From Gossypium raimondii (lineage: Eukaryota > Streptophyta > Magnoliopsida > Malvales > Malvaceae), in contig NC_068576.1 in the NCBI RefSeq assembly GCF_025698545.1, positions 56,518,094-56,582,093 on the forward strand: a DNA stretch of 64,000 bases, given 5' to 3'. Shown here piece by piece: positions 13,078 through 25,815 of the stretch. The first letter of the stretch is position 1. The number at the start of each line of letters is the position of its first letter. The translations under genes were made by a program, and so were the position numbers. Under the pieces are notes generated by a model. The model searched no databases. It saw only the letters and a program-made list of their open reading frames with translations, and was not told where the DNA came from.

Positions 13078-14550
13078 TTATATGAGTGCGTAGAGTACAA
13101 ACCAAAGAACAACAAATAAGAACGATGTCTGGCCAATCCATCGATGCGAAGAAGAAGCGCTATTGCAATAATTAAATCCATACCAAGTGTCACCTGGAAT
13201 GAAGGTGTCATAGTAAAATGTAACAGCCCTTGAATTATAGCCATAAATCTTCACCTGCTCCGGCTTCCAACCATCTGGTCCAGTTCGGTAGAGATAAACA
13301 TAGCAGATCTGATACGCACATGGTCCTTTAATCTCAAACTTATCTGAAGAACATTGTTCAAATGCCCTAGACGCTGGATCATCCAACCTCGGCACATATA
13401 TCTGATTATCAAAGAATAAAATCAATATCCTTTAGCCAACATATTTTCCCTTGCAATAGATCAACCTTGAGCCATAGAAAAATTCACCAGAAATATATAT
13501 TATGATATTTGATACACAAAGTTTTCCCCCTTTTTTTCATCGAAATTTGAAAGTGAGCCACAAATCAGCTTAAAACATAGACTAAGCAGCCATCATCATC
13601 ACAAGAAGCTAATATCTAGTTCAGTAGGGGAAAAAACAAATTTCAAGGAAATTTATCATCTTTAAACCACTTGGAGTAATCCCTCAGGGATTTTACCATT
13701 AAATATACCATTTGATACCTAAGTTTAACTTTAATGTTCAATTTGGTACTCAGACCAAACGGACCATGTGGCTCATTAAATGTTTGACATGTGTGCTATA
13801 GTAAAAAAAAAAGCTTATGCGATAAATTAAACATTAAAGCCAAACACAGCCAAAAAAGTAACTCAGGTATCATATTAAAAATTTGTACCAAAGTGAACAT
13901 CAAGAAAAAAACTCAAATACCAAATTCAAGTATCAAACCCTAGTTTTATAGTTCCAAAAATTAATCAAACTCTAATTTCTCTCCTCAAGTAATTAAACTC
14001 TAACCCTATAATTGTAATAACTAAAATTTCCTATGGAGTTGAAACTAAACCAGAAAAAAGGGGGAGGGGGCGCGGAAAGCATCTTAATTCACAGTAACAT
14101 TGAAAACCACTAGCTGGTCAATTAACAGATAATTCTTAACCAACAAGCAACCATGGTAATGAAAAAATCAAATTGGGGAAAAGGGAAAAAAACTCGAACC
14201 TGGTTACCATAGGCATCACCGAAAGCAATACTGATTTGATCTCGAGTGTAACTAGTTGATGAACAGCTCGTTGTAAAAACCACCGAGTAAGAACAGCTCC
14301 CTAAATTCTGTTCTCAATTTTTTTTTGTAGTTGCAATAAAAAATTGGGAAATTTATTTTCATTCATAAGAATTCAAAACACACACGCATACATAAATTAC
14401 GAGAATTTCATTGACATGTAAAGATACCTGTATATAACTGACATTGAAGGACTCAAAAGCTTGAGGCTTTTCTCTGATCGATTTAGCTTCACAATGGATG
14501 AATATGAAGCCAAAATAGAGTAAAACAACTGATGCTTTACTCATTTTCAT
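13078..14550 (-). CDS. PLAT-domain protein, embryo-specific ATS3-like
   Basis: Three exons: 14550-14428, 14307-14200 and 13401-13078, all GT-AG and phase 0, giving 184 aa. The first ATG at 14550 (MKMSKAS) is chosen; MSKAS two codons later is equally possible. Residues 1-20 form a signal peptide. A PLAT/LH2-like domain covers ~44-156, with GSCSYSVVF, the Cys-containing CAYQICYVYLYR block and the terminal DTWYGFNYC (148-156). Relatives are small secreted proteins first named from seeds; their biochemical role is unclear. Unusual is the extra C-terminus: Asn/Ser/Ala-rich residues 157-165, then ~16 hydrophobic residues to the end, resembling a GPI-anchor signal or a membrane tail. It lies between the RH7 and XLT2-like genes on the same strand. 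Confidence 0.82.
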
Positions 14551-15296
14551 CGAAAAATAAAACCCACTTTTTCTTTTTCCTGCACAAAAGGAATAAGGAA
14601 GGTTGATAATGATAACCAAAAATAACCAGCACATTTATGAGGGTAAAGACAAAGGAAAGGTTAAAGCGGACTGTACACTTGTCAATTTAGAATAAATTTT
14701 GAATAAATTATTATTGATAAATAATAATAATAAATCAATTCACAAAGTGAGGGCAAATATGTCCTTTAGTTTACATGATCGTTACGATACTTTCTTTGAA
14801 GTTGAAAATTGGGGATTTGCTTCCCTTTGTCGTGCCTATCAAAATACGCCTAAATCCAATCCAATCGAGTTTTATTTTTATTTAATTTTGTTATATTTAT
14901 ATTTCGTAATTACGCATCATATATACAACTCAATTTTGATGAATTTAAAATTAATATATAGATAACACATGACACTTTACGAATGATCAATGACTTTTCT
15001 TTAAAGGCCTACAAAATATGAGGATATACACTTCCTCTTCTCAAGTATTCTCTATTCTCTCTAGTCTCTCATTCTCTTCAATCCTCTTCAATAACCCACC
15101 TTATAATCATTTTGGAATCTTATAGTTAAGGTTGTTTGAATTAGGTAGGATTAGTATGTAAAACCAATTGAATGGGGAATCAGTCACAGTATTGATTTTA
15201 AGAAGGACATTAAATCAATCGACTCAAGAATTGGTATGGGCAAGTTGAATCGGATATTTTATAAATTTTTAATAGTTTATTTAATTGAGCTGGAAT

Positions 15297-15580
15297 GATA
15301 CTTAACCACAATATCAATGTCTTCATCAATTGTATATAATTTTGATTAGTATAATAACAAATTTAACTTTCAATGTTTACATGTGGTCATTTTAACTTTA
15401 GTTCTAAAAATTAACAAATTTTTCCTCAACGTTTACATAAATATTATGGAATAAATTATTAAATTACGAACAAATTGACAAAATGTATAAATTTTAAAAA
15501 TTAATTTACTTTGGTTTTTTAAAAGGGTGATTTTATTTAATTAAAGTTGAGAAAACTGGAAAAAAAAATCTTTTTCCCAA
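15297..15580. mobile_element. Truncated relative of the RH7-intron MITE
   Basis: CATCAATTGTATATAATTTT, then GATTAGTATAATAACAAATT and the following bases match, with scattered differences, the middle of the element at 7927-8428 (CATCAATTGTACATGATTTT, AATTAGTATAATAATAAATT). The match continues through the GTTTACATAAATATT region. Neither end is clear, so this is a fragment of the same family. Confidence 0.65.
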
Positions 15581-16237
15581 TTATTTTCTAGATTTCATAT
15601 ATGGAAAAACGAAAACCTTCATTTTATGTGCATAATTTAGATCAAATGTACCATTCTGTGGAGAGAAACCCAACAACGGCATTTGAGCGGGTCAGTCTCA
15701 GCTCAGGTTACTGTATCTTGGAACAAAAATTTCCCATGCCATTATTTAATTGTAGCTGCCTATTTCAACTTAAAAAAAGACAAAATTTTATCAAAACTAT
15801 TTTATATGGTGCAACATAATTTTATAAAGTAATTTATTTTGGTACTTTATTTAATTTTTCTCTTTTAGTCTTTAAATTTATATTATTTCTCAAATAATTT
15901 AAAAAAAGTTTATGTTTATCAATATTATTGATGTGACAAACCTACTTTTTAAAATTAAAAAATAATTTCATGTGTATATCACATCAAGAAAGTTAAAAAT
16001 ATTAATTTTAATTATTTTAAAATTTTAAATAAAAATAAAATCACATTTTATAAAATTGGAAGGCCAAATAAGTTATTATCCTTTTTTTTAAGTAAACATA
16101 AAACATATGTTTTTTTTCTATAACACATTTTTACCTTTTAATTATACATATACGGTAAAATAATAATTTTATATAATGGAACACGGTAACACAAACAATT
16201 ATCATAGCTCCATACTCACTATTAAAAAAAAGAAGAG

Positions 16238-16500
16238 TTGCAACATCGCTAACCCATATCCGTCGCCAAAACAGGGTTACGGAGCATTATCGGAATTTAA
16301 AAAACAAATACAGTTAATTCATGGCATTTACTATTTATATCTGAAACCAATCATACTCAATCAAGTTATCCCTTAAATGGACCCTCGAGGCCCAATTTAT
16401 GTGTTAGAAACCAATCGGGACTAAATTGGAAACTCAAAGAATTTTTCGTGAACTTTTAAAAATTTTCCTAGGTACAGGGGATACACACCCGTACCAAACA
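16238..16500 (+). mobile_element. Fragment of an LTR (Gypsy-like, fossil)
   Basis: The opening, with CTAACCCATATCCGTCGCC and ACAGGGTTACGGAGCATTA, and later GGACCCTCGAGGCCC and TCGGGACTAAATTGG, resembles the 5' part of an LTR that I recall from cotton Gypsy-type retrotransposons. Only this piece is present; no internal region adjoins it. It is an old, incomplete remnant. Confidence 0.45.
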
Positions 16501-16549
16501 CCATTTTATTTATCTTTATTTTTACTCTCAAAAAATGCTTTTAGAAATC

Positions 16550-16696
16550 AATGGTCCTGGGCGAGAGTTCAATCCTCGTATTGAGTATGCAGTAATTTTA
16601 AAATTTATGATCAATGTTTATCCTCTTAATAAACCTATAGAATGAAGAAAATTAATTACTGGACTTACTCCGGTAGATACTTGGAGAAAAAAAAAA
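16550..16696 (+). mobile_element. SINE, copy A (5'-truncated)
   Basis: A B-box-like AGTTCAATCCT sits at 16566-16576. The 3' body reads CTTAATAAACCTATAGAATG, then AGAAAATTAATTACT, and ends in ten A residues at 16687-16696. The same 3' body occurs on the minus strand at 50.03-50.21 kb, which defines a family. CTTTTAGAAAT before and CTTTTAAACAAT after may be a decayed target-site duplication. The A box is missing. Confidence 0.65.
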
Positions 16697-17510
16697 CTTT
16701 TAAACAATTAGAAGTATTTAAAAAAAAAATCGAAAAAACTGAATACTCTGGGTTGATACTGAAGTTATATTTTCTTTATTTTAAGATACATAAAGTGCAA
16801 TGATGCAATACTAACTTAAACGACTATATTTACTTTGTTTTCTTTTTATAATTAAGAGAGGTAATAAGATTGCCAAATTTCAAACACAGGCTCACGTCTA
16901 TAGAAGAGGTTAACTATAAAACATTATTACCTGAACTTGAGTTCCACTATATCACATAATCACATAAAATTTTAATTATTAAATTCAGATCTTCAGAGTA
17001 ATGGCTGAATACATGTAACAATCTAATATGAAGATCCAGGTGACTACAACAAATAAATATATATTAGGACTTATTTGGGTTATGTCATGTATTTTTATTT
17101 CTTTATCATCTCTAAGATTCCAAATCCAATCATAAGCCAAATTGGGAAAAACAATACCTTTCTTCCAAAATCAACTACTTGGCTTTCATTGTTACCACTG
17201 AAACTGCAGACAAATTATGCCATCTGCACAAATACACACAGCCCCTGAAACCCAATCTACCATTTTTTTCAAGGAAAAAAAACATATGTTTGATGAAATT
17301 TTCTTACCTGCTCTGCAACTCTGATACATTATCTTCCCCAACAAAAACTTACCATCTGTGTAATTTATATTATTACTTATAAATAACCATATACTATGTT
17401 ATATATTATTATCGTATATAGAGAAATACAAATACAATCATGTCTTCCCCTGCTCTGTTCTTAAAAAAATAAAAATGAAAAAGAAAGAATGTACGTACTT
17501 ATGTATATAA

Positions 17511-19064
17511 TCATTTCCATTTGAATCCAGGCTGCTCCTGTTCTTTAATTCTCTTCAAAACTCCATCGATGGCGATATCGAATGCATCCTTTGTATTGTT
17601 TAAACCCTTTTCGGGTTTTGCATAAACTAATTTGGGAATGTATTGAATCACTTTCTCCCTCATTTGGTTTATTTCTTGTTTGCTGTAACTTTGAAGAACG
17701 GTTTTAATGGAGGAGGTACCGTTTTTGACTAAGTCACGGTGGATGAAAACAGAGTATGATTTGGGGTCATTGGGTAAGAACCATTGGTATTGAAGGTAAG
17801 CTGTTCGATGCCAGAAAAAGACCGGGATCGAACCGGCGATCATACAGTCGAAGACGGACCGGCGGGTGAAGCTGTCGCCTCTGGGTTGGAGACAAAAATC
17901 GGAATCTAAAAATGTCTGCAGGATGACGGAGGTGCCGTTGGAACAACGGCTGCCGGTGCAATCCGCGGCTTTGCATGAACCCGAAGCGTTTTTGCAATGG
18001 TTGAGGAGTAAGCCTCTGAAATCGTTCTTGATGGCGGCGCGGGGAGCTCCGACGAAGCAAAAGAGGGTTTTACGGCGGCGGTTACGGACGAAGTTTTGCC
18101 ATTGGACGATATCTGAATTGGATCTTGGATGGAATCCGGTTGGGTAAGGGACGACAACGTCGAAATAGTCCCAAGGGTTCCGTTCAATTAAAAGCCGTGT
18201 GATGTTCCTCATACCCGGCATGTAAATACAGCTGGAACCCCAATCTTCATTTTTAGACCGCCGAAAATCCCACGTGATACGACCCATCGTCATGAAATGA
18301 TCCCAGCCGTCGGAACGGTTCCAGTACGGTTGATCCTTTATCCATTCCAACATCATCTCACAGTACCGATCACGATCTTTCGAACTATACCCAAGCCACA
18401 AGTATTTTCCGACAGCGAGTCCGGCATAAAACGGGATGTAAAACGCCATCGCGGAATCCGGCTCCGTCGTCCGGCATTCGTGGCTCAAGACACGGTTGTG
18501 GTAAATAACTTCCATGGCGAACTGGTCAGTCCAGTACCAAGCTGGAACCAAACCCTCCGGTATGACGCCGGATAATCCGGCGGCTTCCCTCCCGAACCCA
18601 CCGTTTGACAAAGCCTCACAACGCGAGTGCCATGGGTCTAAATCCGCACAGTTATCCAACAACTCCCTGTTAAAAACAGCCGGCAAGTCGTAAACAAATA
18701 TCCGACCCGACGAACACCGGTCGGGTGGAGAAGAAACGGTGGAGGAAATCGAAATGTTGGCGGATTTTGAACGATGTGTTGAAAAGTTAGCCGGATTTTG
18801 AACGGGTTTATGATCGTAAGACAAAGGGGAAGGAAAATGGGTACGGCGGTGAGAAAGAGGGAGGCCACGAGCCATAAGGAGGATGATTATTTGTAACGAC
18901 ACGATGACGAGAAGAAGCCATAAGCGATTACTGTTGGGGAAAACGAAAGAATTTTGTGACCGGAAAGAACTCGACGTGTTTTTGCGTTCGATTGAGTTCA
19001 ATTCAGGTGTGGTTGTGGCTTTCGTCGTCGAAGAAGGGGGTTTTGGGGAGTGAATCGGAAGCAT
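17511..19064 (-). CDS. GT47 exostosin-family xyloglucan galactosyltransferase (XLT2-like)
   Basis: A single exon of 517 aa. The first ATG is at 19064 (MLPIHSP); an upstream in-frame GTG is not a plausible start. It is a Golgi type II membrane protein: a ~46-residue cytosolic tail, one membrane segment (~47-67, WLLLVIVSLQIIILL), a Ser/Thr-rich stem with N-glycosylation sites, then an exostosin domain (~118-470). Family landmarks are IFVYDLPAVFN, the SSCIYMPGMRN region, TLFCFVGAPR, FCLQPRGDSFTRRSVFDCM and IPVFFW. The family adds galactose to xyloglucan side chains. I pick XLT2 because of similarity and because its neighbours match those of Arabidopsis XLT2 (At5g62220, from memory); MUR3-like activity cannot be excluded. 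Being intronless is normal for this clade. Confidence 0.85.
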   Translation of the reverse strand: MLPIHSPKPPSSTTKATTTPELNSIERKNTSSSFRSQNSFVFPNSNRLWLLLVIVSLQIIILLMARGLPLSHRRTHFPSPLSYDHKPVQNPANFSTHRSKSANISISSTVSSPPDRCSSGRIFVYDLPAVFNRELLDNCADLDPWHSRCEALSNGGFGREAAGLSGVIPEGLVPAWYWTDQFAMEVIYHNRVLSHECRTTEPDSAMAFYIPFYAGLAVGKYLWLGYSSKDRDRYCEMMLEWIKDQPYWNRSDGWDHFMTMGRITWDFRRSKNEDWGSSCIYMPGMRNITRLLIERNPWDYFDVVVPYPTGFHPRSNSDIVQWQNFVRNRRRKTLFCFVGAPRAAIKNDFRGLLLNHCKNASGSCKAADCTGSRCSNGTSVILQTFLDSDFCLQPRGDSFTRRSVFDCMIAGSIPVFFWHRTAYLQYQWFLPNDPKSYSVFIHRDLVKNGTSSIKTVLQSYSKQEINQMREKVIQYIPKLVYAKPEKGLNNTKDAFDIAIDGVLKRIKEQEQPGFKWK

Positions 19065-21293
19065 GAAGATCACTTATCGGAGCAGTCGTTTTGGAAAAGT
19101 TCCGGCGGAGGTAAGTGACCGAAAAAAAAGTGATAGTGAGCTGAGTAGCGGGATTCGCTGCGGCGATGGCGGTTGTAAAAGTGGCTAAATGAAGTCTCCA
19201 CAGTTGAGACCATAGAGGAATTTCGTATTTGTCTTTGTATAGGCAGTAGCCACAATGTTAATGGCACGTGGCTTGGGTTACTAGCTGTGAGGGCAACCGA
19301 CAATGTGTGATGCTTTCACTGATTTACATAAACCTTCATAATGGGTTAATATAGTATTTAGTACTTTAGTTTTACTCTAATATTTAATTTGATATTTAAA
19401 TTTTTTAAATCAAACAACTCAATAAAATATACAGACATTTAATTTAAAAAAATTCAAGTGTCAAATTAAATATTAAAATTAATATCAAATATCAATTTGG
19501 GATAAAAAAACTTAATTACCAAATAATATACTAACACATTCATTATTTAATTTATAATTTATAGATAGGGTAAATTTATAAACAAATAAAAATTGGGCAT
19601 TTAAATTAAAATTAAGTTGCCAATAAAACCTTACCATATCCGTATCAAGTTTATTTTCGACAATTATCGGTGGTTCAATTTTAACAGCACCATGCCCCAC
19701 TATTCTCTCTTCAATTCCTTTCTTTTTACCCCTCTTGACTAAGCTAAATCCACTTGATAATTCAATTTCTAATTAAGCATAAAGTTAATTTCTAATTGTA
19801 ATCTTTGTTTGATATTTTGGGGATGGGTATAAATACAATAAATATATTACAACAAAATTAAATATCACAAAGTATAAATCCTTACCTAGTATTAAAATAA
19901 TTCTGAATAGGATTCACATGTGGTTAGAGGTATAAATGAGACACTGATGCTCGTAAGTTACTCGAGTTCGATAAAAAAATTTGAATTTGATTTGATAATT
20001 ATCGAACTAAGCTTGAGCTATCGATCGAGCTAAATTTAAGCTTAGTCATACTTGACTTGAACAAGCATCAAGACTTATCAGGCTTTTCATATGTTTATAT
20101 TATAAAATTATGTCATTGCCCTAATGTATGTTATTAACCCAAAGTTTAATCATCAGGCCAAGCTTGAGCTTGATTATAAAAATTAATAAATAAATTTAAT
20201 TGAGTTCAAGCTCAAGTAACTCTACTGTTTATTATCGTTTTTAAATATTTATTTATTTATTTTTATAAATTCTTTAAAATATTTACACATTTATCGAGCT
20301 TCTCCTTGTCAAAATAATAAATCGCTTTTAATAAATTACAAGTTTTTCTATTAATTGACTATCAAAATTAAATCAACCATTTTACAGGATTATTTAAAAA
20401 AGTTTACCAATTTAAACCAATTTATTTTAAGGAACAATCTTAATTTTCTTTTTCTTTTTACAATTTGCATTGAAATATTGCATCTTTATATGCATATTGC
20501 AATTTAATATGGAATAACACATTCGTAAAAGATATGAAAAATTATTTAAAAGCATTTCTTTTAGAAAATAATCTATTGCAAAATAATTAAGATTTATAAA
20601 ATAAATTAGTTTTGAGAAGAATAAATTTCAATTTTTAAAATCAAACACATTCACAAGTTTTGTTCAAATATATTGACCAGATAATTTCAAATTTTTATTA
20701 GATATTGATTCCACAAAATTTTCTTTGTATTTTATATTAAAATTAATTTTTTTATAAAATTAGTTTAGCTTACGATAATTATATACATGGAAAGAAATTT
20801 TAAATAATAAAAGGGATAAAATTGAACCTATATATATACACACAGTATTGGTCCAATATGTAATATTATATATGAATTTTAATTTTGTATAATTTTATAA
20901 AAGAAATATTGATTTCATTGAATCACGGTAAATTCATTTTATGTTTACGTATGCGTATGTAAATATTTATGCTTATATAATATAAAAATAAATTGATTTA
21001 TTTATTTCTTTAAAGCGTATAATAATTTATATCATAATTAATTTTTATGTGTATAATTATATTGTACCAAATCACAATTTATATATTAAATTAAATTTCA
21101 TATATAACTGTAATATGTGTTTTAAGAATAATAATTAAAAATTTTCAAAGTGGTAACACAAAATATAATTTTTAAATGACACGATTTTAATTTTTTTAAA
21201 GTGTGATAAGTACAATTAAAATATAAATATAAATATATGACGAAATAGTCACAAGTATTAAATTATTTGATCGGACTAAATAAAATTAATAAG
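19065..21293. other. Intergenic, XLT2-like promoter to LINE insertion
   Basis: The first few hundred bases should hold the XLT2-like promoter and 5' UTR. Around 19954-20222 AGTTACTCGAGTTCGA and its imperfect complement (TCAAGCTCAAGTAACT) flank a TCGA/AAGCTTGAGC-rich stretch, which looks like a decayed MITE of ~270 bases. From 20.25 to 21.29 kb I see only AT-rich sequence. Confidence 0.5.
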
Positions 21294-21306
21294 TTAAATT
21301 AATTAA
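21294..21306. repeat. Left target-site duplication of the LINE
   Basis: TTAAATTAATTAA at 21294-21306 is repeated exactly at 27011-27023. The flanking bases differ, so the match is 13 bp. It is AT-rich, which lowers its weight, but it sits exactly where the poly(A) side and the 5' end of the LINE are expected. Confidence 0.7.
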
Positions 21307-21691
21307 TTTTTTTTTGATAGAATGACTGGGTATTTATTATGAAAGAAAAAATAATAATAATAATCCAATCAGCCCAAATCAAAGGCCTAAGTCAAAGCAC
21401 CAAACAGAAAAGAACCAATCTAATTTTCAACCTAAACAAATATAAAATTACACCCCCCAAGAAACGTCAATCAAAAAGCTAGAAAATTAAAAGGAAAAAG
21501 ACAAAAGCATTAATTGAAATTAAATCTACCGAATGAAACCTATCCCAGTCATTAATCAGAAACAGCTTGAAACCATAAAGGCTATTGAAGAGTCATTTCC
21601 AAGGTCCCATTTGTTATGTCGATAGCTCTTCCCCATAGATTTAAACTTCATTAAGCTATCTGTTTTGGATGCTGCTCCTTCACCCAATTCT

Positions 21692-24600
21692 TCAATCCGG
21701 ATTTCTTTGCCAATCTTCATCCAAGGTTGAAATGTGGCGGTCCAGTTCTTCTCCTATCAGGTAAATGTTTTCTTCTTTCGCGAGAGCTCTCTTTGCTAGA
21801 CCATGTGCATGTGTATTCTCTAATCTATGTATGTGTTTTAAAGTAAGATCTTGAAAAAAGGATTTCTTGTTCTGAATATCTTTAATAATGGCACCTATTA
21901 CCGATTTATCTGTTGACATCGCCTTGCTCTTCTTTATAGCGGTTTTGAGTCTCCCATAATTCTAATTGATCGAGATCCTAAAGCAATCCCTAATTTCATG
22001 CCTTCTAAACATGCATATGCCTCTGCTGCGAATGGTGAGGAACATTTACGTGGATAACCGTTTTATCACCATGTAGATTTCCCTCATATCCCAACCAACT
22101 AGTCCTGTCATTGATTTGAAGGTTCTACTATCCGGTCTTTGCATCAAATTTGATCGATATTCTCGATGCGTTTTCACGTATCTTGTGACTCTTGAAAATT
22201 TTTTCTCGGTTTTCTTCTCAACATTTATTCCTCATATTCTACCATATGTCTTTGAATATTCTGAGCTAATCCCCTTCCTGTTGAATTTTTGCCCTCGTGA
22301 ATGAGTTTGTTTCTAAAGGACCATATCAACCATAACGCATAGCAGAAAAGCCGACACTGGTAATTGTTGTTGTTCTTGAAAACCCAGGTTAGCCACTCCC
22401 ATGTATTTTGACTCGTATTCTCCATGACCCATGCTAAGTTTAATGCTTGCCACACTTCTCTTGTAAAAGGACACTCTCGGAAAACATGAAGACTCTCTTC
22501 TACTCCAAAATAACATCGTGGACAGCGGGCAGTTGAATTAACCCTCCTCAACCTGAGATTACCAAAGTGAGGGATATAATCCCATGAAATCCTCCAGATT
22601 GTAATTGCAATTTTTGAAGGCAATTGTAGGCTCCATAATTTTTTGTAAAAATTTCTTATTTCGGTCTGTAATAGGTAGTCATTAGCTGTAGAAGCATCTT
22701 GTAGTAGTTTATACGCACTACGTACTGAAAACTCACCAGATAGTTCTCCACTCCACACCTGAATATCCTCATGTTCGGTCTCTGCCAGAGGAATTTGTAG
22801 AATCTTCCGAGCAGTATCTTCTTGAAAGGTACTTTTAATTAAGTCTGACTTCCATTTTCTACTTGAATTGTCAATGAGGTCTGAAACTAACTGTAATTCT
22901 CTTCTGTTTGTGCTATTAAGCTCAGCCACCTTGTCAATCCCCTGAATCCAGTTGTCTTCCCAGATAGAAATGCTACTCCCTTTACCAACTCTCCAACCCA
23001 ATCCTCTTTGGAGAAGTCCTTTTGCCCGCCAGATGCTCTTCCGGTAAATGAAGGTAAATTCCCCAACTCTGCGTTTAAAAAACTGGACTGTGGAAAATAT
23101 TTAGCCTTCAAAACTCTGGCTAATAAAGAATTTGGGAAATTAATGAGACGCCAACCTTGTTTAGCTAATAACGCAATATTAAATTGACTAAGATCTCGAA
23201 AGCCTAGACCATCATTTTCTTTTAACGAACAAAGGTTTTTCCAAGTGCACCAATGAATTCCCCTTTTGCCCCCTCCTTTTTGCCACCAGAATCTTGCTAT
23301 AATACTCTCCATTTCATCACAAAGAGCTCTCGGCAGTAAGAAACATGCCATAGAATAAGTCGGAATAGCTTGCAAAATGGCCTTTATAAAAATTTCTTTC
23401 CCTCATTGTGATAAAAATCTGTTGCTCCAGTTATCAATACGTTTTTTGATTCGATCCTTTAAACTCTGAAAAGCTTCTTTTTTCTTTCGCCCCACCATAT
23501 TCGGTAGCCCTAGATATCGTTCAGGTTCACTAGTCCTACGTACCCCCAACACATCAACCACTTGTCTCCTATCCTCCTCCAACGTGTTTTTACAAAAGAA
23601 TACCGTTGATTTATCAAAATTTACACATTGTCCCGAGCAAACTTTGAATTCACACAAAATATCCTTTATGATGTTTGCACCCCTGCTAGTTGCCTCTCCA
23701 AACAGTATGCAGTCATCAGCAAATAAAAGATGAGATACCTGTGGACCGTATCTACTCACCCGTACTCCTTTGAGACGATCTCTCTTCATTGCTAACCTCA
23801 GCAAGCTCGATAAACCTTCACCACATATCGAGAATAAAAGCGGCTTAATGGGTCCCTTGTCTAAGTCCTCGGTTGGTACAAATTTATCTCCTCTGTACCC
23901 ATTTATGACAACCTGAATAAGCAACAGATGACACACATTTCATAATGGCATTTACCCAACTAAAATCAAACCCCATCTTTTTCATGACCTCCTCTATAAG
24001 TTTCCATTCTACCCTGTCATAAGCTTTACTCATATCGAGTTTAACGGCCATAAATCTTTTTTTCCCCGTTCTCTTTTGCTTTAACTTGTGCAATATTTCG
24101 TAAGTGAGTAATACATTATCTGATATTAACCTGCCTGGCACAAAAGCACTTTGCGCTTCATCAATACATTTGCCAATAACACTTCGAAATCTGTTTGCAA
24201 GTACCTTTGCAATAATTTTGTAAAGTACATTGCATAGACTAATTGGCCTAAATTGCATCATAGTTGATGGATTGCTGACTTTGGGAATAAGCACTATATT
24301 TGTGGAATTTATTGGACTAATCTCCATATTTCCGTTTAAAATTTGTAGACAAAAAGATAGGACGTCATCCCCAACAATCTGCCAACACTTCTGATAGAAT
24401 AATGCTGGAAATCCATCCTCCCCTGGTGCTTTTGTAGGTCCCATTTCAAAAACAGCTTCTCTAATTTCCTCTCTGGAATATGGTTCTGTAAGTTTTCGGT
24501 TGTCATCCGCATGAATGCAGCGTTCTATCCCTGATAGAATATGATCATAATTCCCATTCTCTCTTACCGAAAATAAATTCTGAAAATAAGACTTAGCCAC

Positions 24601-25766
24601 ACCCTCAATGTCTTGAATGAGCTCCATTTCTCTACCCTCTTCATCTTTCAGCTTATGAATGAGATTCTTTTTTCTCCGTTGTGAAGTTTGGCTATGAAAG
24701 AAAGCAGTATTTTTGTCCCCTAATTTCAACCAGTTAATTCTAGCTCTCTGTTCCCAATAGCATTCGTCCTTCTCAATCTCAAAATTCAAGTTTATTTTTG
24801 TATCAATCAATTCACTAAGGTCTCTTCATTTCGGTTGCTTATTAACTTCGCCAAGTTTCTTCGTAAGCATCTGTTTTGTCTTACGCCTATTTTTTAAGCG
24901 CCCCCAAATCTGCAATCCTTTCTTTAAATTATCCAGCCTCTTTAATATTTCCTCTGACGAATTCTCCCATAGTTTTTTGACTTCTTCCATGAAAGATTCT
25001 TCCAACAGCCACCATGCTTCAAATCTGAAATTGTTATCCCTTACTCGTTCTGCAAATCTCCTGGTATTAATAAGAAGAGGACAATGGTCTGAAAATGAAT
25101 GAGCAAGATGTTGAACTTTAATTTCTGGAAACATAACAATCCAATTTGTGTTAGCTACTCCTCTGTCCAAACGTTCTTGGATGTTCGTCTCTGGTAAGTT
25201 GCCTCTCTCCCAAGTAAAACGCCTGCCCTCAAAACCCACATCATTCAATCGGCATTCCTCTAATGTTTTCCTAAAAATTTCCATCATTCTTTCATCCCTA
25301 GGTAACCCTCCTTTTTTCAAATCCATACATAATTTCATTGAAGTCTCCTTAAACCAACCAAGGGTTTCTCTATCATTAGCTAAACTTTTCAAAACCTCCC
25401 ACGAATCATTCCTATCCCGTATGTATGGGGAACCATAAAATCTGTAAATCTCCAATTAATTCCTTTTCCTTATCTTCAACGATCACATCAATATGTCTTT
25501 TAGAGTAACTTCTGAAGCATAACTTCAATGTCGATTCGCCAAGCTAAGCACAACCCTCCTCTCGTACCTTGATTCTACTTGATTCCATTTGCGAAACCAC
25601 ACCTCCTGCGAGTAATTTCCATTTGTTTCTTATTAATTTTAGTCTCCATAAAGAAGACTATTTGGGGATTATTAATTTTCAGCAAATGCCGAAGTCTTCT
25701 AACCGTCCGTTGTCTCCCCAAACCACGGACGTTCCAGCTTAAGATTTTCATTGTGCCGGTCGGCAT
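21692..25766 (-). pseudogene. LINE ORF2: endonuclease, reverse transcriptase, RNase H (broken)
   Basis: Starts near the ATG at 25766 (MPTGTMKILSWNVRGLG, APE endonuclease). A TAG interrupts near 25585 and two frame changes follow before GSPYIRDRNDSWEVL resumes at ~25435. The frame then reads SDHCPLL and enters the RT. A TGA at 24826-24828 interrupts just before the ERDE-like region. RT motif A reads LDMSKAYDRVEW (~24015). A frameshift near 23900 joins the part with LLFADDCILF (~23720). The usual RQGDPLSP block is degraded to DKGPIKPL. A TGA at 23403-23405 splits SQ from GKEIFIKAI. Another frameshift near 23000 leads into IWEDNWIQG and the zf-RVT region (CPRCYFGVEESLHVF). A stop and shift near 22225 separate the RNase H-like end, which closes at 21692. 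Confidence 0.85.
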
Positions 25767-25815
25767 GCCTTTTGGCAACCATAGATATTAGAAGAATGTC
25801 GCCTTCCATCTCCCT

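Larger units (their letters stand above)
14551..17510. other. Intergenic, PLAT gene promoter to XLT2-like gene 3' end
   Basis: No gene is supported. The gap contains a truncated copy of the intronic RH7 MITE (15297-15580), an LTR-derived fragment (16238-16500) and a SINE copy (16550-16696), each listed. The remainder is AT-rich. Confidence 0.6.

Noticed and set aside
19065-19073. Upstream start of the XLT2-like gene
   Set aside because: The codon there is GTG; the first ATG is at 19064.
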